Assembly (NCBI GenBank): GCA_016875225.1
Contig: VGRW01000029.1
Coordinates: forward strand, 1 to 38,606
Direction of reading: 5' to 3'
DNA: 38,606 bases
Origin: Deltaproteobacteria bacterium
Lineage (GTDB): Bacteria; Myxococcota_A; UBA9160; SZUA-336
Positions 24,813 to 32,524 of this stretch are shown one piece after another; positions within the stretch are counted from its first letter, which is position 1, and every line of letters begins with the position of its first letter. The notes beneath the pieces are model-generated. The model was not told the DNA's origin, did no database searches, and saw only the letters and a program-made list of their open reading frames with translations. The position numbers and the translations under genes are program-made.

Positions 24813-25295
24813 ATGCCGGCGCGAAAGATGAAGTCACTGGACGTGCCGATCGAGCCTGGCAGAGGCGAGCCACCGGCGCGTCCGCCGCGGCGCGTCTTCG
24901 TGGAGCGGCACGAGATCCCGCGGCTGGTGGTCGGCACCGCGCGTGGCGAGGCGGTCGCCTGCCGGCGCGTGCTCGGCGCGCGGCGCGGCGGGCGGATCGG
25001 ATTCCTGCTCGCGCTCGCGGGCCTGGCCGTGGCAGCGCCCGATCCGAGAGCGGCGGCACTGGCGGCGCTGGTCCACGTCTCGCTGGCCCTGGGCGTCGGG
25101 ATCGCCGCGCGCCGTCGGGGCGGTCAGCGCAGACGCGAGGTGCAGCGACTCGCGCTGTGGACGGTCCTGACACCGCTCGGCGTCGCGGGGCTAGCGCGGA
25201 TCGCGGGATTCGGGTCGCTTCGGCTCTGCATCGCCGCCGCGATCGTCGGTCAGCTGCTGCTCCTGCGCGCGCTCCGCGCGACGCGTGCGGCCTAG
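24813..25295 (+). CDS. hypothetical membrane protein, 160 aa
   Basis: Unrecognised. The N-terminal ~50 residues are basic and proline-rich with RRVFVERHEIPRLVVGTARGE. Hydrophobic stretches follow: IGFLLALAGLAVAA, AALAALVHVSLALGVGIAA, LWTVLTPLGVAGLARIAG and LRLCIAAAIVGQLLLLRAL, giving three or four helices. The ATG at 24813 or the one at 24828 (preceded by GAAAG) could be the start. A TACAAT hexamer at 24809-24814 overlaps the first ATG, which favours 24828 if it is a -10 element. It starts head-to-head with the FAD oxidoreductase. Confidence 0.6.
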   Translation: MPARKMKSLDVPIEPGRGEPPARPPRRVFVERHEIPRLVVGTARGEAVACRRVLGARRGGRIGFLLALAGLAVAAPDPRAAALAALVHVSLALGVGIAARRRGGQRRREVQRLALWTVLTPLGVAGLARIAGFGSLRLCIAAAIVGQLLLLRALRATRAA

Positions 25296-25299
25296 CCGA

Positions 25300-25629
25300 C
25301 TACTTCGGCGCAGGAGCGGCGGGCGGAGTCTCGAGGTCCTGGGGGAGCACGCCTGCGGGAACTCCCTGCGGCGCAAGCGACGGGTCCGGGTGCCACTCCC
25401 CGTCGAGCGGGTAGTTGTAGCCGTTGGTGTTGAGGACGATCGACTTGTTGTCGACCGGTGTCCGAACCACGGCCGGCCCCGCGGCCGGGCGTCGGATCAC
25501 GACCGGCGCCGGGCACTGGCTCTGCGCGGCTCCCCCGGTGGAGCCCGGATCCGCGTTTCCGACCAGAGCGACGCCGCCGGTCGAGAAGACCAGCGCGAGA
25601 ACGACGAGCGCGGGACCCATCCATCGCAT
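25300..25629 (-). CDS. secreted hypothetical protein, 109 aa
   Basis: Starts MRWMGPALVVLALVFSTGGVALVGNA, a Sec signal peptide or uncleaved anchor. The remaining ~83 residues are Pro/Ala-rich (PAPVVIRRPAAGPAVVRTP, then a polar segment SIVLNTNGYNYPLDGEWHPDP, ending PPAAPAPK). There is one Cys (SQCPAP) and no recognised domain. It has no sortase- or exosortase-type C-terminal signal. It probably sits in the periplasm or attached to the inner membrane. It converges almost end-to-end with the 24813 gene (4 bp apart) and is divergent from the uracil-DNA glycosylase gene. Confidence 0.65.
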   Translation of the reverse strand: MRWMGPALVVLALVFSTGGVALVGNADPGSTGGAAQSQCPAPVVIRRPAAGPAVVRTPVDNKSIVLNTNGYNYPLDGEWHPDPSLAPQGVPAGVLPQDLETPPAAPAPK

Positions 25630-25683
25630 TCCGTCGGGATCGGCTCGGCGCAGGAGCGACTTGAGCGCCACGGCGCGTGCGCG

Positions 25684-25689
25684 TAGCTT
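25684..25689 (+). promoter_or_regulatory. -10-like hexamer upstream of UDG gene
   Basis: TAGCTT ends 9 nt before the ATG at 25699, and no ribosome-binding site is present. It is slightly further away than the 6-7 nt seen at the other leaderless heads. Confidence 0.35.
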
Positions 25690-25698
25690 GCGCGCGCG

Positions 25699-26430
25699 AT
25701 GCGCGCCGGAGACAGCCCGCTCGAGCGCCTGGAGCGCGAGATCCCCGCCTGCTCGGAATGCCCGCGCCTGGCCGGGTTCCTGGCCGTTCTGCGCACGCGT
25801 CATCCCGACTACTGGAATCGGCCCGTTCCCGGCTTCGGCGACCGCGGCGCATGGCTCGCGATCGTCGGCCTCGCGCCCGGGCTTCACGGCGCGAATCGCT
25901 CGGGCAGGCCGTTCTTCATGGACGCCTCGGGCGAGTGGCTCTACGGCGAGCTTTCGCGCCGCGGGCTCTGGGACGGCGAGCGGCTCGAAGGTGTGTACAT
26001 CCTGAACGCGGTGAAGTGCGTGCCGCCGGGAAACCGGCCGAGCTCGGCGGAGCAGGAGCGCTGCCGCCCCTGGCTCGAGCGGGAGCTCGCCGCGCTTTCG
26101 GGGCTTCGCGTGGTGCTCGCGCTCGGCCGGATCGCGCACGTTGCCGTGCTGCGCGCGTTCCGCGAGCGGCCGCTCGCGCGCCATCCCTTCGCCCACGGCG
26201 CAGTCGCGCAGCTCTCGGACCGACCGACGCTCGTCTCGAGCTACCACCCGTCGCGGCAGAACACGAACACGGGCGTGCTCACGGCGGCGATGTGGCGGGC
26301 GGCGTTCGACCGCGCGGTCCGATTCGCCAGACCGCGAAGAACGTCCACAGGATCACCGGCAGGAGCCCCGCCGCCGCCGTCCGGTGCAGCCCCTCGACGA
26401 GCTCGAGCGAGACGGGAAAAGGACGGGTGA
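25699..26430 (+). CDS. family 5 uracil-DNA glycosylase (UDGb-like)
   Basis: A base-excision repair enzyme removing uracil and deaminated bases. Residues 1-220 carry the family features: CSEC (Cys18, Cys21) with Cys107 (NAVKCVPP) and Cys122 as probable [4Fe-4S] ligands, motif A GLAPGLHGANRSGR (57-70), where the Asp/Asn of other families is absent as in UDGb, and motif B SSYHPSRQNTNTG. The last ~35 residues (PRRTSTGSPAGAPPPPSG onward) are low-complexity and antisense to the end of the convergent membrane-protein gene, so the folded enzyme likely ends near base 26330. Confidence 0.9.
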   Translation: MRAGDSPLERLEREIPACSECPRLAGFLAVLRTRHPDYWNRPVPGFGDRGAWLAIVGLAPGLHGANRSGRPFFMDASGEWLYGELSRRGLWDGERLEGVYILNAVKCVPPGNRPSSAEQERCRPWLERELAALSGLRVVLALGRIAHVAVLRAFRERPLARHPFAHGAVAQLSDRPTLVSSYHPSRQNTNTGVLTAAMWRAAFDRAVRFARPRRTSTGSPAGAPPPPSGAAPRRARARREKDG

Positions 26431-26863
26431 GCGCGAGCCCTGCGGCCGCGAGCACCTCGTGCTCCCAGCGCTCGACGTCGCTCATCAGCATCGCGACGCC
26501 GAGCAGGAAGACGAGCCCCCCACCAGCCAGCAGGGCCACGAGCCGCTCGCGCGCGCGAAGCCTCGGCGTCGCGAGCACGAGCGCAAGGAACATGACGAAG
26601 ACGAAAGCGTGCTTGTGGTACGGGCGCTCGATCCGCTTCGAGACCGCGCCCACGCGCAGGTCGTAGACGTAGGCGTAGGATTCGTCGCGTGGCTCGAGGG
26701 AGAGCGCTCGCGACTGCATTGCTCCGCCGCGCAGGGCCGCCGCCGCGACCCGCGTAGCACCGGCTTCGATCCAAGCGTAGACGGGAACGCTCGCGCAGAG
26801 CCAGACCGCCAGCCCGTAGATCACGGCGAAGCGGGCGAGCAGGCGCAGCGCGAATCTAGGCAT
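26279..26863 (-). CDS. exosortase-associated membrane protein
   Basis: A 194-residue membrane protein starting MPRFALRLLARFAVIYGLAVWL. It has a periplasmic-looking segment with PRDESYAYVYDLRVGAVSKRIERPYH and about four more hydrophobic helices. Its ATG at 26863 lies inside the 3' end of the exosortase gene (8-bp overlap), so the two are coupled. A similar small membrane protein accompanies H-type exosortases in other genomes (from memory, by context). It probably assists or is processed with the exosortase; the molecular role is unknown. The C-terminal ~15 residues (GPRGRTPPATSPP) extend antisense into the uracil-DNA glycosylase gene. Confidence 0.7.
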   Translation of the reverse strand: MPRFALRLLARFAVIYGLAVWLCASVPVYAWIEAGATRVAAAALRGGAMQSRALSLEPRDESYAYVYDLRVGAVSKRIERPYHKHAFVFVMFLALVLATPRLRARERLVALLAGGGLVFLLGVAMLMSDVERWEHEVLAAAGLALTRPFPVSLELVEGLHRTAAAGLLPVILWTFFAVWRIGPRGRTPPATSPP

Positions 26864-27350
26864 CGGGCGCCGGCACGCGCTGGATCCAGACGAGCAGCGT
26901 CGCCAGACAGACCGCGGTGATGAAGGCCGGCCAGACGTAGACGTGGACCAGCTCGAAGAGCTGCGGCGAGCCGGCATTGAGCCAGCAGAGCATGAGCACG
27001 CGCAGGAAGTTCACGGCGAAGATGATCGCGAAGCCGGCCGCGATGCCCCGGGCTCGGTCGCGCCAGGGCGCGGGGAAGACCAGCATTGCCGACGCGAGGA
27101 AGATGCCGACGTCGATCCCGGTGCACGAGTTCACGATGTCGACCGCGCTCGAGCCGAGCATGACGCGCTGCCCGATCACGTGCACGTTCTCGCTCACCAG
27201 CGAGAGCACGAGTCCGGCGAGCCAGGCGATCGATTTCCGGATCGGCTCGAGCAGTGTGCGGTCGACGACCTCGATCAGAAGCAGGTTCGAGAGCGCAACG
27301 ACGAGCACGACGTAGACGCAGGAGCGGAGCCAGAGCCCGCCTCGTACCAC
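26856..27350 (-). CDS. exosortase/archaeosortase family protein, XrtH-like
   Basis: A 164-residue polytopic inner-membrane transpeptidase-like protein. Exosortases recognise a C-terminal signal (a short motif, a transmembrane helix and basic residues) and cleave it during export and surface modification. The catalytic triad is visible: Cys76 in IVNSCTGIDVG, Arg117 in AVNFLRVLML and His136 in LVHVYVWP. The short length and NSCTGID form fit exosortase H rather than the larger EpsI types. The start is GTG at 27350 with GAGGAGG 8 nt upstream; TATAAG (27378-27373) may be the -10. No target protein is encoded in this window. Confidence 0.85.
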   Translation of the reverse strand: MVRGGLWLRSCVYVVLVVALSNLLLIEVVDRTLLEPIRKSIAWLAGLVLSLVSENVHVIGQRVMLGSSAVDIVNSCTGIDVGIFLASAMLVFPAPWRDRARGIAAGFAIIFAVNFLRVLMLCWLNAGSPQLFELVHVYVWPAFITAVCLATLLVWIQRVPAPDA

Positions 27351-27417
27351 GTCGATTCCCTCCTCGGTTCGACTTATACCACCGATGCGAGCTCTGTACC
27401 GTGGATCAGCGTAGGGC

Positions 27418-27423
27418 TAGCAT
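27418..27423 (+). promoter_or_regulatory. -10-like hexamer for leaderless operon at 27430
   Basis: TAGCAT ends 6 nt before the GTG start of the aminotransferase, with no ribosome-binding site between. It shares a 79-bp divergent region with the leadered exosortase promoter. Confidence 0.45.
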
Positions 27424-27429
27424 CCGCGA

Positions 27430-28692
27430 GTGACCGGACAGGATCTGCCAGAGATCGCTACGACGGTGCCAGGGCCTCGTTCGCGCGCGCTCGCGCGACG
27501 GCTCGCGCGCGTCGAGAATCCGGAAGTCACCTTTCTCTCCCAGCCGGAGCCGATCTTCTGGAGCCGCGGCGCGGGTGCAAACGTGCTCGATGCCGATGGC
27601 AATCGCTACGTCGACCTGATCGCGGGCTTCGGAGCCGCGGTGCTCGGCTATGCGCACCCGGAGCTCGCGGCTGCGTTGGCCGCTCAGGCCGGGGAGCTGC
27701 AGCACGCGATGGGCGACGTGTACCCGGCCGTCCGAAAGCTGGAGCTTCTCGAGGCGCTGACTCGCGTTCTGCCGGGCGGGCTCGGGGGTGTGATCCTGTC
27801 CGGCTCGGGCTCCGATGCGGTCGAGTCCGCGCTGAAGACCGCGCTGATCGCGACCGGCAAGCCGGGAGTCGTGGCCTTCGAAGGCGCCTACCACGGGCTC
27901 GGTCTGGGCGCGCTCGACGCGACCCACCGCGAGGACTTCCGAGCTCCGTTTCGAGGCCGGCTCGCCGGCCGGACGAGCTTCGTTCCCTTCGGCGACGCGG
28001 ACGCAGCGCGCAGGGCGGCGATCGAGATCGACGCCGGTGCGATCCTGTTCGAGCCGATCCAGGGGCGCGGGGGTCTGCGTTTCCCGCCGCGCGGCTTCGT
28101 CGCGGCGCTGCGAGAGATTGCGGACGAGCGCGGGGCCCTGTTGATCGCCGACGAGGTCTACACCGGAATGGGACGCACCGGACGCTGGCTCGCCTGCGAG
28201 CACGAGGGCGTCGTGCCGGACGTGGTCGCGCTGGGAAAGGCGCTCGGCGGCGGTCTTCCGCTCTCGGCCTGCGCGGGAAGACCCGAGGTGATGCAGCGCT
28301 GGCCCGCATCGCGCGGCGAGGCGCTGCACACCAGCACCCACCTGGGAAATCCTCTGGCCTGCGCGGCGGGACTCACGGTGCTGCGTGTTCTCGAGCGTGA
28401 CTCGCTCCTTTCGCGGGCCGAGACACTAGGCGCGCGCTGGCTGATCGAGCTTCGTTCCCGGCTGGCGAGCCATTCACGAGTTCGCGAGGTGCGGGGACTC
28501 GGCCTGCTCCTCGCGGTGGAGCTCGACGACCCGGGAGCCGCGCGCGGGGCGGTGTCGAGGCTGCTCCAGTCGGGCTGGATCACGCTCGGCGAGGGACCGG
28601 ACGGGCGCGCGCTCGCGCTCACGCCGCCGCTGACGATCGCGGAGCCCCTGCTCCAGGCGGCGACCGAGGCGCTGGCGGAGCAGCTCGCGTGA
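27430..28692 (+). CDS. class III aminotransferase
   Basis: A 420-residue PLP enzyme of the omega-/acetylornithine-type aminotransferase family. Seen: VLDADGNRYVDLIAGFGAAVLGYAHP (52-77), the phosphate-binding SGSGSDAVESALK (124-136), FEGAYHGLGLG (150-160), LLIADEVYTGMGRTG (237-251, Asp241 to the PLP nitrogen) and ALGKALGGGLPLS with Lys270 as the Schiff-base lysine. Family members move amino groups to or from aldehydes, ketoacids or glutamate semialdehydes. Its stop overlaps the start of the LuxE-like gene (GTGA), so it belongs to a tightly coupled three-gene operon. An aldehyde produced by that pair could be its amino acceptor (inference). Confidence 0.9.
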   Translation: MTGQDLPEIATTVPGPRSRALARRLARVENPEVTFLSQPEPIFWSRGAGANVLDADGNRYVDLIAGFGAAVLGYAHPELAAALAAQAGELQHAMGDVYPAVRKLELLEALTRVLPGGLGGVILSGSGSDAVESALKTALIATGKPGVVAFEGAYHGLGLGALDATHREDFRAPFRGRLAGRTSFVPFGDADAARRAAIEIDAGAILFEPIQGRGGLRFPPRGFVAALREIADERGALLIADEVYTGMGRTGRWLACEHEGVVPDVVALGKALGGGLPLSACAGRPEVMQRWPASRGEALHTSTHLGNPLACAAGLTVLRVLERDSLLSRAETLGARWLIELRSRLASHSRVREVRGLGLLLAVELDDPGAARGAVSRLLQSGWITLGEGPDGRALALTPPLTIAEPLLQAATEALAEQLA

Positions 28693-29777
28693 CGCGCGCC
28701 GGGCTCGAGCGGGCGATTCTCACCTGGATCGCGGAGGGCGTCGACGCGCCCGCCGACGAGGCGCGCTTCGATTCGCTCGCCGTCGCGCTTTTCCGCTTGC
28801 AGTTCCAGCGAGGCCCGGCCTACCGTCGGCTCTGTGCTGCATTCGGGGCGGACAGCGGAGTCGTCGGCGGCTGGCGCGACATTCCCGTGGTCCCGACGGG
28901 TGCGTTCAAGGAGGCGCGACTCGCGATCTTCCCACCCGAGGCCACGCTTCGCGTGTTTCGCACCAGCGGGAGCACGACCGAGGCGCGCGGCGCCCTGCAC
29001 CTGGACACGCTCGCGCTCTACGACGCCTCGCTGCTCGCGACCTTTCGCGCGTATCTCTGTCCCGACGTCGAACGGATCCGCTTCGCGGTCCTCGCGCCTG
29101 CCGCGGACGGGGTCGGTGACTCCTCCCTGTCGTACATGTTCGAACGCGCCATGCGCGAGCTGGGCACGCCGGAGAGCCGCTTCTGGATCGGCGCGGCCGG
29201 CCTGGATCTCGACGCGCTTTCGAGTGAGCTCGCGCGGCTGCGGGAGCCGATCCTGCTGGCGGGCACCGCGTTCGCGTTCGTGCACCTGCTCGATTTCCTC
29301 GAATCGCGGGGCGCAAGGCTCGCTCTGCCGGCGGGAACCCGCGTGATGGAGACGGGCGGGTTCAAGGGCCGCTCGCGCGAGCTCACGCGCGAGGAGCTGC
29401 ACGGCGCGATCGCTTCACGGCTCGGCGTGCCGCGCGCGCGGATCGTGAACCAGTACGGAATGTGCGAGCTCGCCAGCCAGTTCTACGAGGCGAGCCTGCG
29501 CACGGGCCGGATGACCGACGTGAAATCCGTCCCCCCGTGGGTGCGCACGCGCGCGCTCGACCCGGCGACACTTCGGGACGTCGCTCCCGGCGAGCCGGGC
29601 GTGCTGGTGCACTACGATCTGGCGAACACGGGCTCCGTGCTCGCGGTCATGACATCGGATCTCGGGACGATCGTCGAGGGCGGCTTCCGGGTGCACGGGC
29701 GGCTTCGCGGCGCCGAGGCGCGCGGCTGCTCGCTCGCCGCGGACGCGCTGCTCTCCGAGACGGGCGCGGCGCGATGA
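28689..29777 (+). CDS. LuxE-like acyl-protein synthetase
   Basis: A 362-residue member of the LuxE family, the synthetase subunit of the fatty-acid reductase complex. LuxE activates a fatty acid with ATP and passes the acyl group through a Cys to the reductase. Seen: an adenylate-forming loop RTSGSTTEARG (91-101), VMETGGFKGRSRELTREEL, VNQYGMCELASQFYE and the C-terminal motif RLRGAEARGCSLAADAL holding the likely acyl-carrier Cys. The GTG start and ATGA 3' overlap couple it to both neighbours. No luxAB or luxD is present, so bioluminescence is not implied. Confidence 0.88.
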   Translation: MTRAGLERAILTWIAEGVDAPADEARFDSLAVALFRLQFQRGPAYRRLCAAFGADSGVVGGWRDIPVVPTGAFKEARLAIFPPEATLRVFRTSGSTTEARGALHLDTLALYDASLLATFRAYLCPDVERIRFAVLAPAADGVGDSSLSYMFERAMRELGTPESRFWIGAAGLDLDALSSELARLREPILLAGTAFAFVHLLDFLESRGARLALPAGTRVMETGGFKGRSRELTREELHGAIASRLGVPRARIVNQYGMCELASQFYEASLRTGRMTDVKSVPPWVRTRALDPATLRDVAPGEPGVLVHYDLANTGSVLAVMTSDLGTIVEGGFRVHGRLRGAEARGCSLAADALLSETGAAR

Positions 29778-30940
29778 GGGATCTCGCCGAGCTCGCCGAT
29801 GCGCGTCTCGCACTCGATCCCGAGCGGACGATCGCGGCGCTCGCCGGGGCCTTCGCGCTCTGGCGCGCGCCGGGCTCCGAACAGCGCTCGCGGCTCGCGC
29901 GCGAGCACGGGGTCTTCTCGCCGGAGATGATCGATTTCGGCGTCGAGGCCGCTCTCGAAGGCTGGACGGCGAGCGCGCTCGAAAGACTTCGCGCGCGCGA
30001 GCTCTCCGGAATCTTCTCCGCTCCGCGAGTCACCTCTGTATGGCTCGCCGGATCGATCCCGCCCGCGGCGTTCTCCGCGATCGCGCTGCCGCTGCTCGCG
30101 GGCTCGGCGGTCTACGCCAAACCTTCGGCCGCCGATCCGGTCTCGGCGCGACTGTTCGCGGAGTCACTTCGCGCGCTCGACCCCGGAGTCGCCGCCGCCG
30201 TGCGCATCGGCTCGGATCCGAAGGCGCTCGACGAGGCCGACGCCGTCGTGGCCCAGGGCGGCGACGAGACGATCGCGTCGATCCGTTCGCGCGTTCCGCC
30301 TGCACGGCCTTTTCTCGGCTACGGCCACAAGCTCTCGCTCGCGGTGATAGGCGCCGACGTCGATCCGGCGACCGCCGCGCGCAGCCTCGCGCTCGACGTC
30401 GCACTCTGGGACGGACGCGGCTGTCTCTCGCCCGCCTGGGCACTGGTCTGCGATTCCCCGCGCGGGCGTGCGGCCGAGGTCGCGCACGCGCTCGCGAGCG
30501 CGCTCGAGGAGCTCGAAGACCGGCTTCCGCGCGGAAGGCTCGAGACCTCGGAGTTCGCCGAGCTGCTGGAGCTGCGCGCGCGCGCTGCGGTGCGCGACGG
30601 CACGCGGCTCGAGCTCGCCGCGGGCGCCTCGAGCTGGACCGTCGTGCTCGAGAGCTCGGAGGCTCGCCCGCCCGCGGGAACGCTGCGCTTCGTGTCGGTG
30701 ATCCCGGTCGCCGACGCCGACGCAGCTTCGCGTTTCATCGCGCCGCTCGCGCCGCATCTCTCGTGCGTCGGCCACGCCGGCTGGGGCGCGAATCTGTCGC
30801 GACTCGCGGCACTCGCGGTCGCCGCCGGAGCGTCGCGGCTCTGCCCGCTCGGCCGGATGCAGCTCCCGCCGCTCGACTGGAATCACGACGGCCAGGGTCC
30901 GCTCCGGCCACTCGTCCGCTGGCTCGACCTGGAGAGCTAG
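29774..30940 (+). CDS. LuxC-like acyl-CoA/acyl-enzyme reductase
   Basis: A 388-residue protein of the LuxC (acyl-CoA reductase) branch of the aldehyde-dehydrogenase fold, which reduces an enzyme-bound acyl thioester to aldehyde with NADPH. The nucleophilic Cys is probably Cys217 in ALWDGRGCLSPAWALV. Other matches are VWLAGSIPPAAFSAIALPLLAGSAVYAKPS (about 89-118), VAQGGDETIASIRSRVP, PFLGYGHKLSLAVIG and the C-terminal CPLGRMQLPPLDWNHDGQGPLRPLVRW, characteristic of LuxC. It overlaps luxE-like as ATGA. It is somewhat shorter than Vibrio LuxC, mainly at the N-terminus. Confidence 0.87.
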   Translation: MRDLAELADARLALDPERTIAALAGAFALWRAPGSEQRSRLAREHGVFSPEMIDFGVEAALEGWTASALERLRARELSGIFSAPRVTSVWLAGSIPPAAFSAIALPLLAGSAVYAKPSAADPVSARLFAESLRALDPGVAAAVRIGSDPKALDEADAVVAQGGDETIASIRSRVPPARPFLGYGHKLSLAVIGADVDPATAARSLALDVALWDGRGCLSPAWALVCDSPRGRAAEVAHALASALEELEDRLPRGRLETSEFAELLELRARAAVRDGTRLELAAGASSWTVVLESSEARPPAGTLRFVSVIPVADADAASRFIAPLAPHLSCVGHAGWGANLSRLAALAVAAGASRLCPLGRMQLPPLDWNHDGQGPLRPLVRWLDLES

Positions 30941-30948
30941 GCCGAGCC

Positions 30949-32508
30949 TCAGGCGTCGCGCGGAAAGATGCTGGCGAAGGCGAAGGCCGTGAAGGCGGCC
31001 TGGAACAGCGCCACGAGCCACGGGTTGGGCATGTTGCGCGCGAGCCGAAGTGCGACGAGCTCGAAGAAGACGAAGAAGAGCGTGATCGGCACGATGCCGA
31101 GCAGGATCACGAACGGCAGCAGCCCCGAGAGCGCGCCTCCGGCGACAGCGAGAAGTGTCAGCGTCTTGCCGAGCGCCGGCAGCCAGAGACCCGTTCGACC
31201 CGAGCCGCGCAGAAGCCACTCGCTCGCACCGAAGAAGGGCAGGAGCAGGAGCGTCGCCCCGGCGCACCAGCTTAGGCGATGCGGCGCCGGAAAGACGTTC
31301 CAGAACGGAGCTTGGAGCGTTCCGACCACGAGGTAGACGAGCGCGAAAAGGAGACCGCCGACGAGCCAGGTGCGAGGGTCGCCGAGGCCTTCGGCGCGGA
31401 CCGCGCCGCTGGCTGCGCCGAGCGCGAGCAGAAGCGCGCCCGCGAGCCCGAAGAAGCCGAACAGGTCGCGGCCGGCCGCGAGTGGAATGAACCCGAACGC
31501 GCCGCGCATGGTGCTGGCATCGACGCCGGCGAGCAGAAGCACGGCGCTCGCGAGCGCGAGCGCGACGAGCGCGAGGTGGCTTGGCGGACGCTCGAGCCGC
31601 GGCAGACCGATGCGCGGCGCAAGGCCCGCCAGCGCGCGCGGCGCGCCGAAGACCAACACCAGCGCGGCCAGCAGTCCGAGGCCCGACCAGCGGAAACGCG
31701 GATCGGCTCCGGGAGTTTCCGGCCGACCGTGACCGGGACCGAGCGCGAGCGCGAGCCAGTCGACGATCCTCCGCGCGGCCTCCGCGGAGTAGAGGATGGT
31801 GATGTGATCGGTTCCCGGCACCTCGCTGATCCGCACGCCCGTGCCGTGCTCGAGCTCGCCGTAGGTCCGGTCCTCGACCAGCTGCTCCTTGCCCGCGAGC
31901 TTCGCGCCCAGCTCGGCCCCGCGCTTGCGCATGCCGGATGGATCCGCGGCGGCCCAGATGAAGAGCGCGTTCGGGGGCGCGAACGGGCCGGCGACGTCGC
32001 GCCCGCCCGAGATCGCCACGACGGCGGCGATGCCCGGATCGCGCTGCGCGTGCGCGAGCACCGCGAACGCGCCCATCGAGTGGCCGGCGAGCGCCACGCG
32101 CTGGCCATCGAAGCGCGGCTGCGTGCGCGCGTAGAGCAGCGCGGCGTCGATGTCCTGGCGCAGACCGATGCCATCCGCGGTGGGTCCGAGGGGGTTTCGA
32201 TTCTCGCCGTGGCCGCGGAAATCGATCGCGATCACCGCGTAGCCCGCCTTCGCGATCCGGCGCGCGAGCGCGCTCGTCATCGCCGTGTTGCCGGCGAAGC
32301 CGTGACAGAGCACGACCACCGGCGCGGGCGGATCGAAGTCGGGCACCTGGCCGAACGGCAGCGGCGCCGCCGGCTCCCAGACGACCGCGGGAACGCCGCC
32401 GGGAAGCTCGAGCGAGCTGCGCGCGATGTCGTTCGAAGCTCGCCGCAGGCCGACCAGCGACACCGCGAGCAGCAGACCCGCGAGTGTGTAGACCAACTTC
32501 GCGATCAC
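30949..32508 (-). CDS. alpha/beta hydrolase fused to polytopic membrane domain
   Basis: A 519-residue two-part protein. After an N-terminal helix (LVYTLAGLLLAVSLVGL) comes an alpha/beta-hydrolase domain with oxyanion segment VVVLCHGFAGN, DFRGHGEN, nucleophile elbow LAGHSMGAFAV (Ser144) and a likely catalytic His235 in GTDHITIL. From about residue 275 to the end there are roughly eight hydrophobic helices with no recognised family. The hydrolase domain would face the periplasm if the first helix acts as an anchor. The substrate is unknown. The start is GTG at 32508, six nt from a -10-like hexamer shared with the divergent operon. Confidence 0.8.
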   Translation of the reverse strand: MIAKLVYTLAGLLLAVSLVGLRRASNDIARSSLELPGGVPAVVWEPAAPLPFGQVPDFDPPAPVVVLCHGFAGNTAMTSALARRIAKAGYAVIAIDFRGHGENRNPLGPTADGIGLRQDIDAALLYARTQPRFDGQRVALAGHSMGAFAVLAHAQRDPGIAAVVAISGGRDVAGPFAPPNALFIWAAADPSGMRKRGAELGAKLAGKEQLVEDRTYGELEHGTGVRISEVPGTDHITILYSAEAARRIVDWLALALGPGHGRPETPGADPRFRWSGLGLLAALVLVFGAPRALAGLAPRIGLPRLERPPSHLALVALALASAVLLLAGVDASTMRGAFGFIPLAAGRDLFGFFGLAGALLLALGAASGAVRAEGLGDPRTWLVGGLLFALVYLVVGTLQAPFWNVFPAPHRLSWCAGATLLLLPFFGASEWLLRGSGRTGLWLPALGKTLTLLAVAGGALSGLLPFVILLGIVPITLFFVFFELVALRLARNMPNPWLVALFQAAFTAFAFASIFPRDA

Positions 32509-32514
32509 GCGGCC

Positions 32515-32524
32515 ATGCTAGCAT
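32515..32524. promoter_or_regulatory. palindromic bidirectional -10 for two leaderless genes
   Basis: ATGCTAGCAT is a perfect 10-bp palindrome in a 22-bp gap between divergent start codons. On each strand it contains TAGCAT ending exactly 6 nt before the start (GTG 32508 on minus, ATG 32531 on plus). Neither gene has a Shine-Dalgarno. Confidence 0.55.

Noticed and set aside
24809-24814. TACAAT as a leaderless promoter for the 24813 gene
   Set aside because: The hexamer overlaps the first ATG and stands 13 nt before the second, outside the 6-7 nt pattern, so I did not count it.
25300-25629. The secreted 109-residue protein as an exosortase substrate
   Set aside because: It has no C-terminal hydrophobic helix with a basic tail and no sorting motif.
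27430-30940. A bioluminescence (lux) operon
   Set aside because: luxA, luxB and luxD are absent; only the LuxE- and LuxC-like reductase subunits are present.
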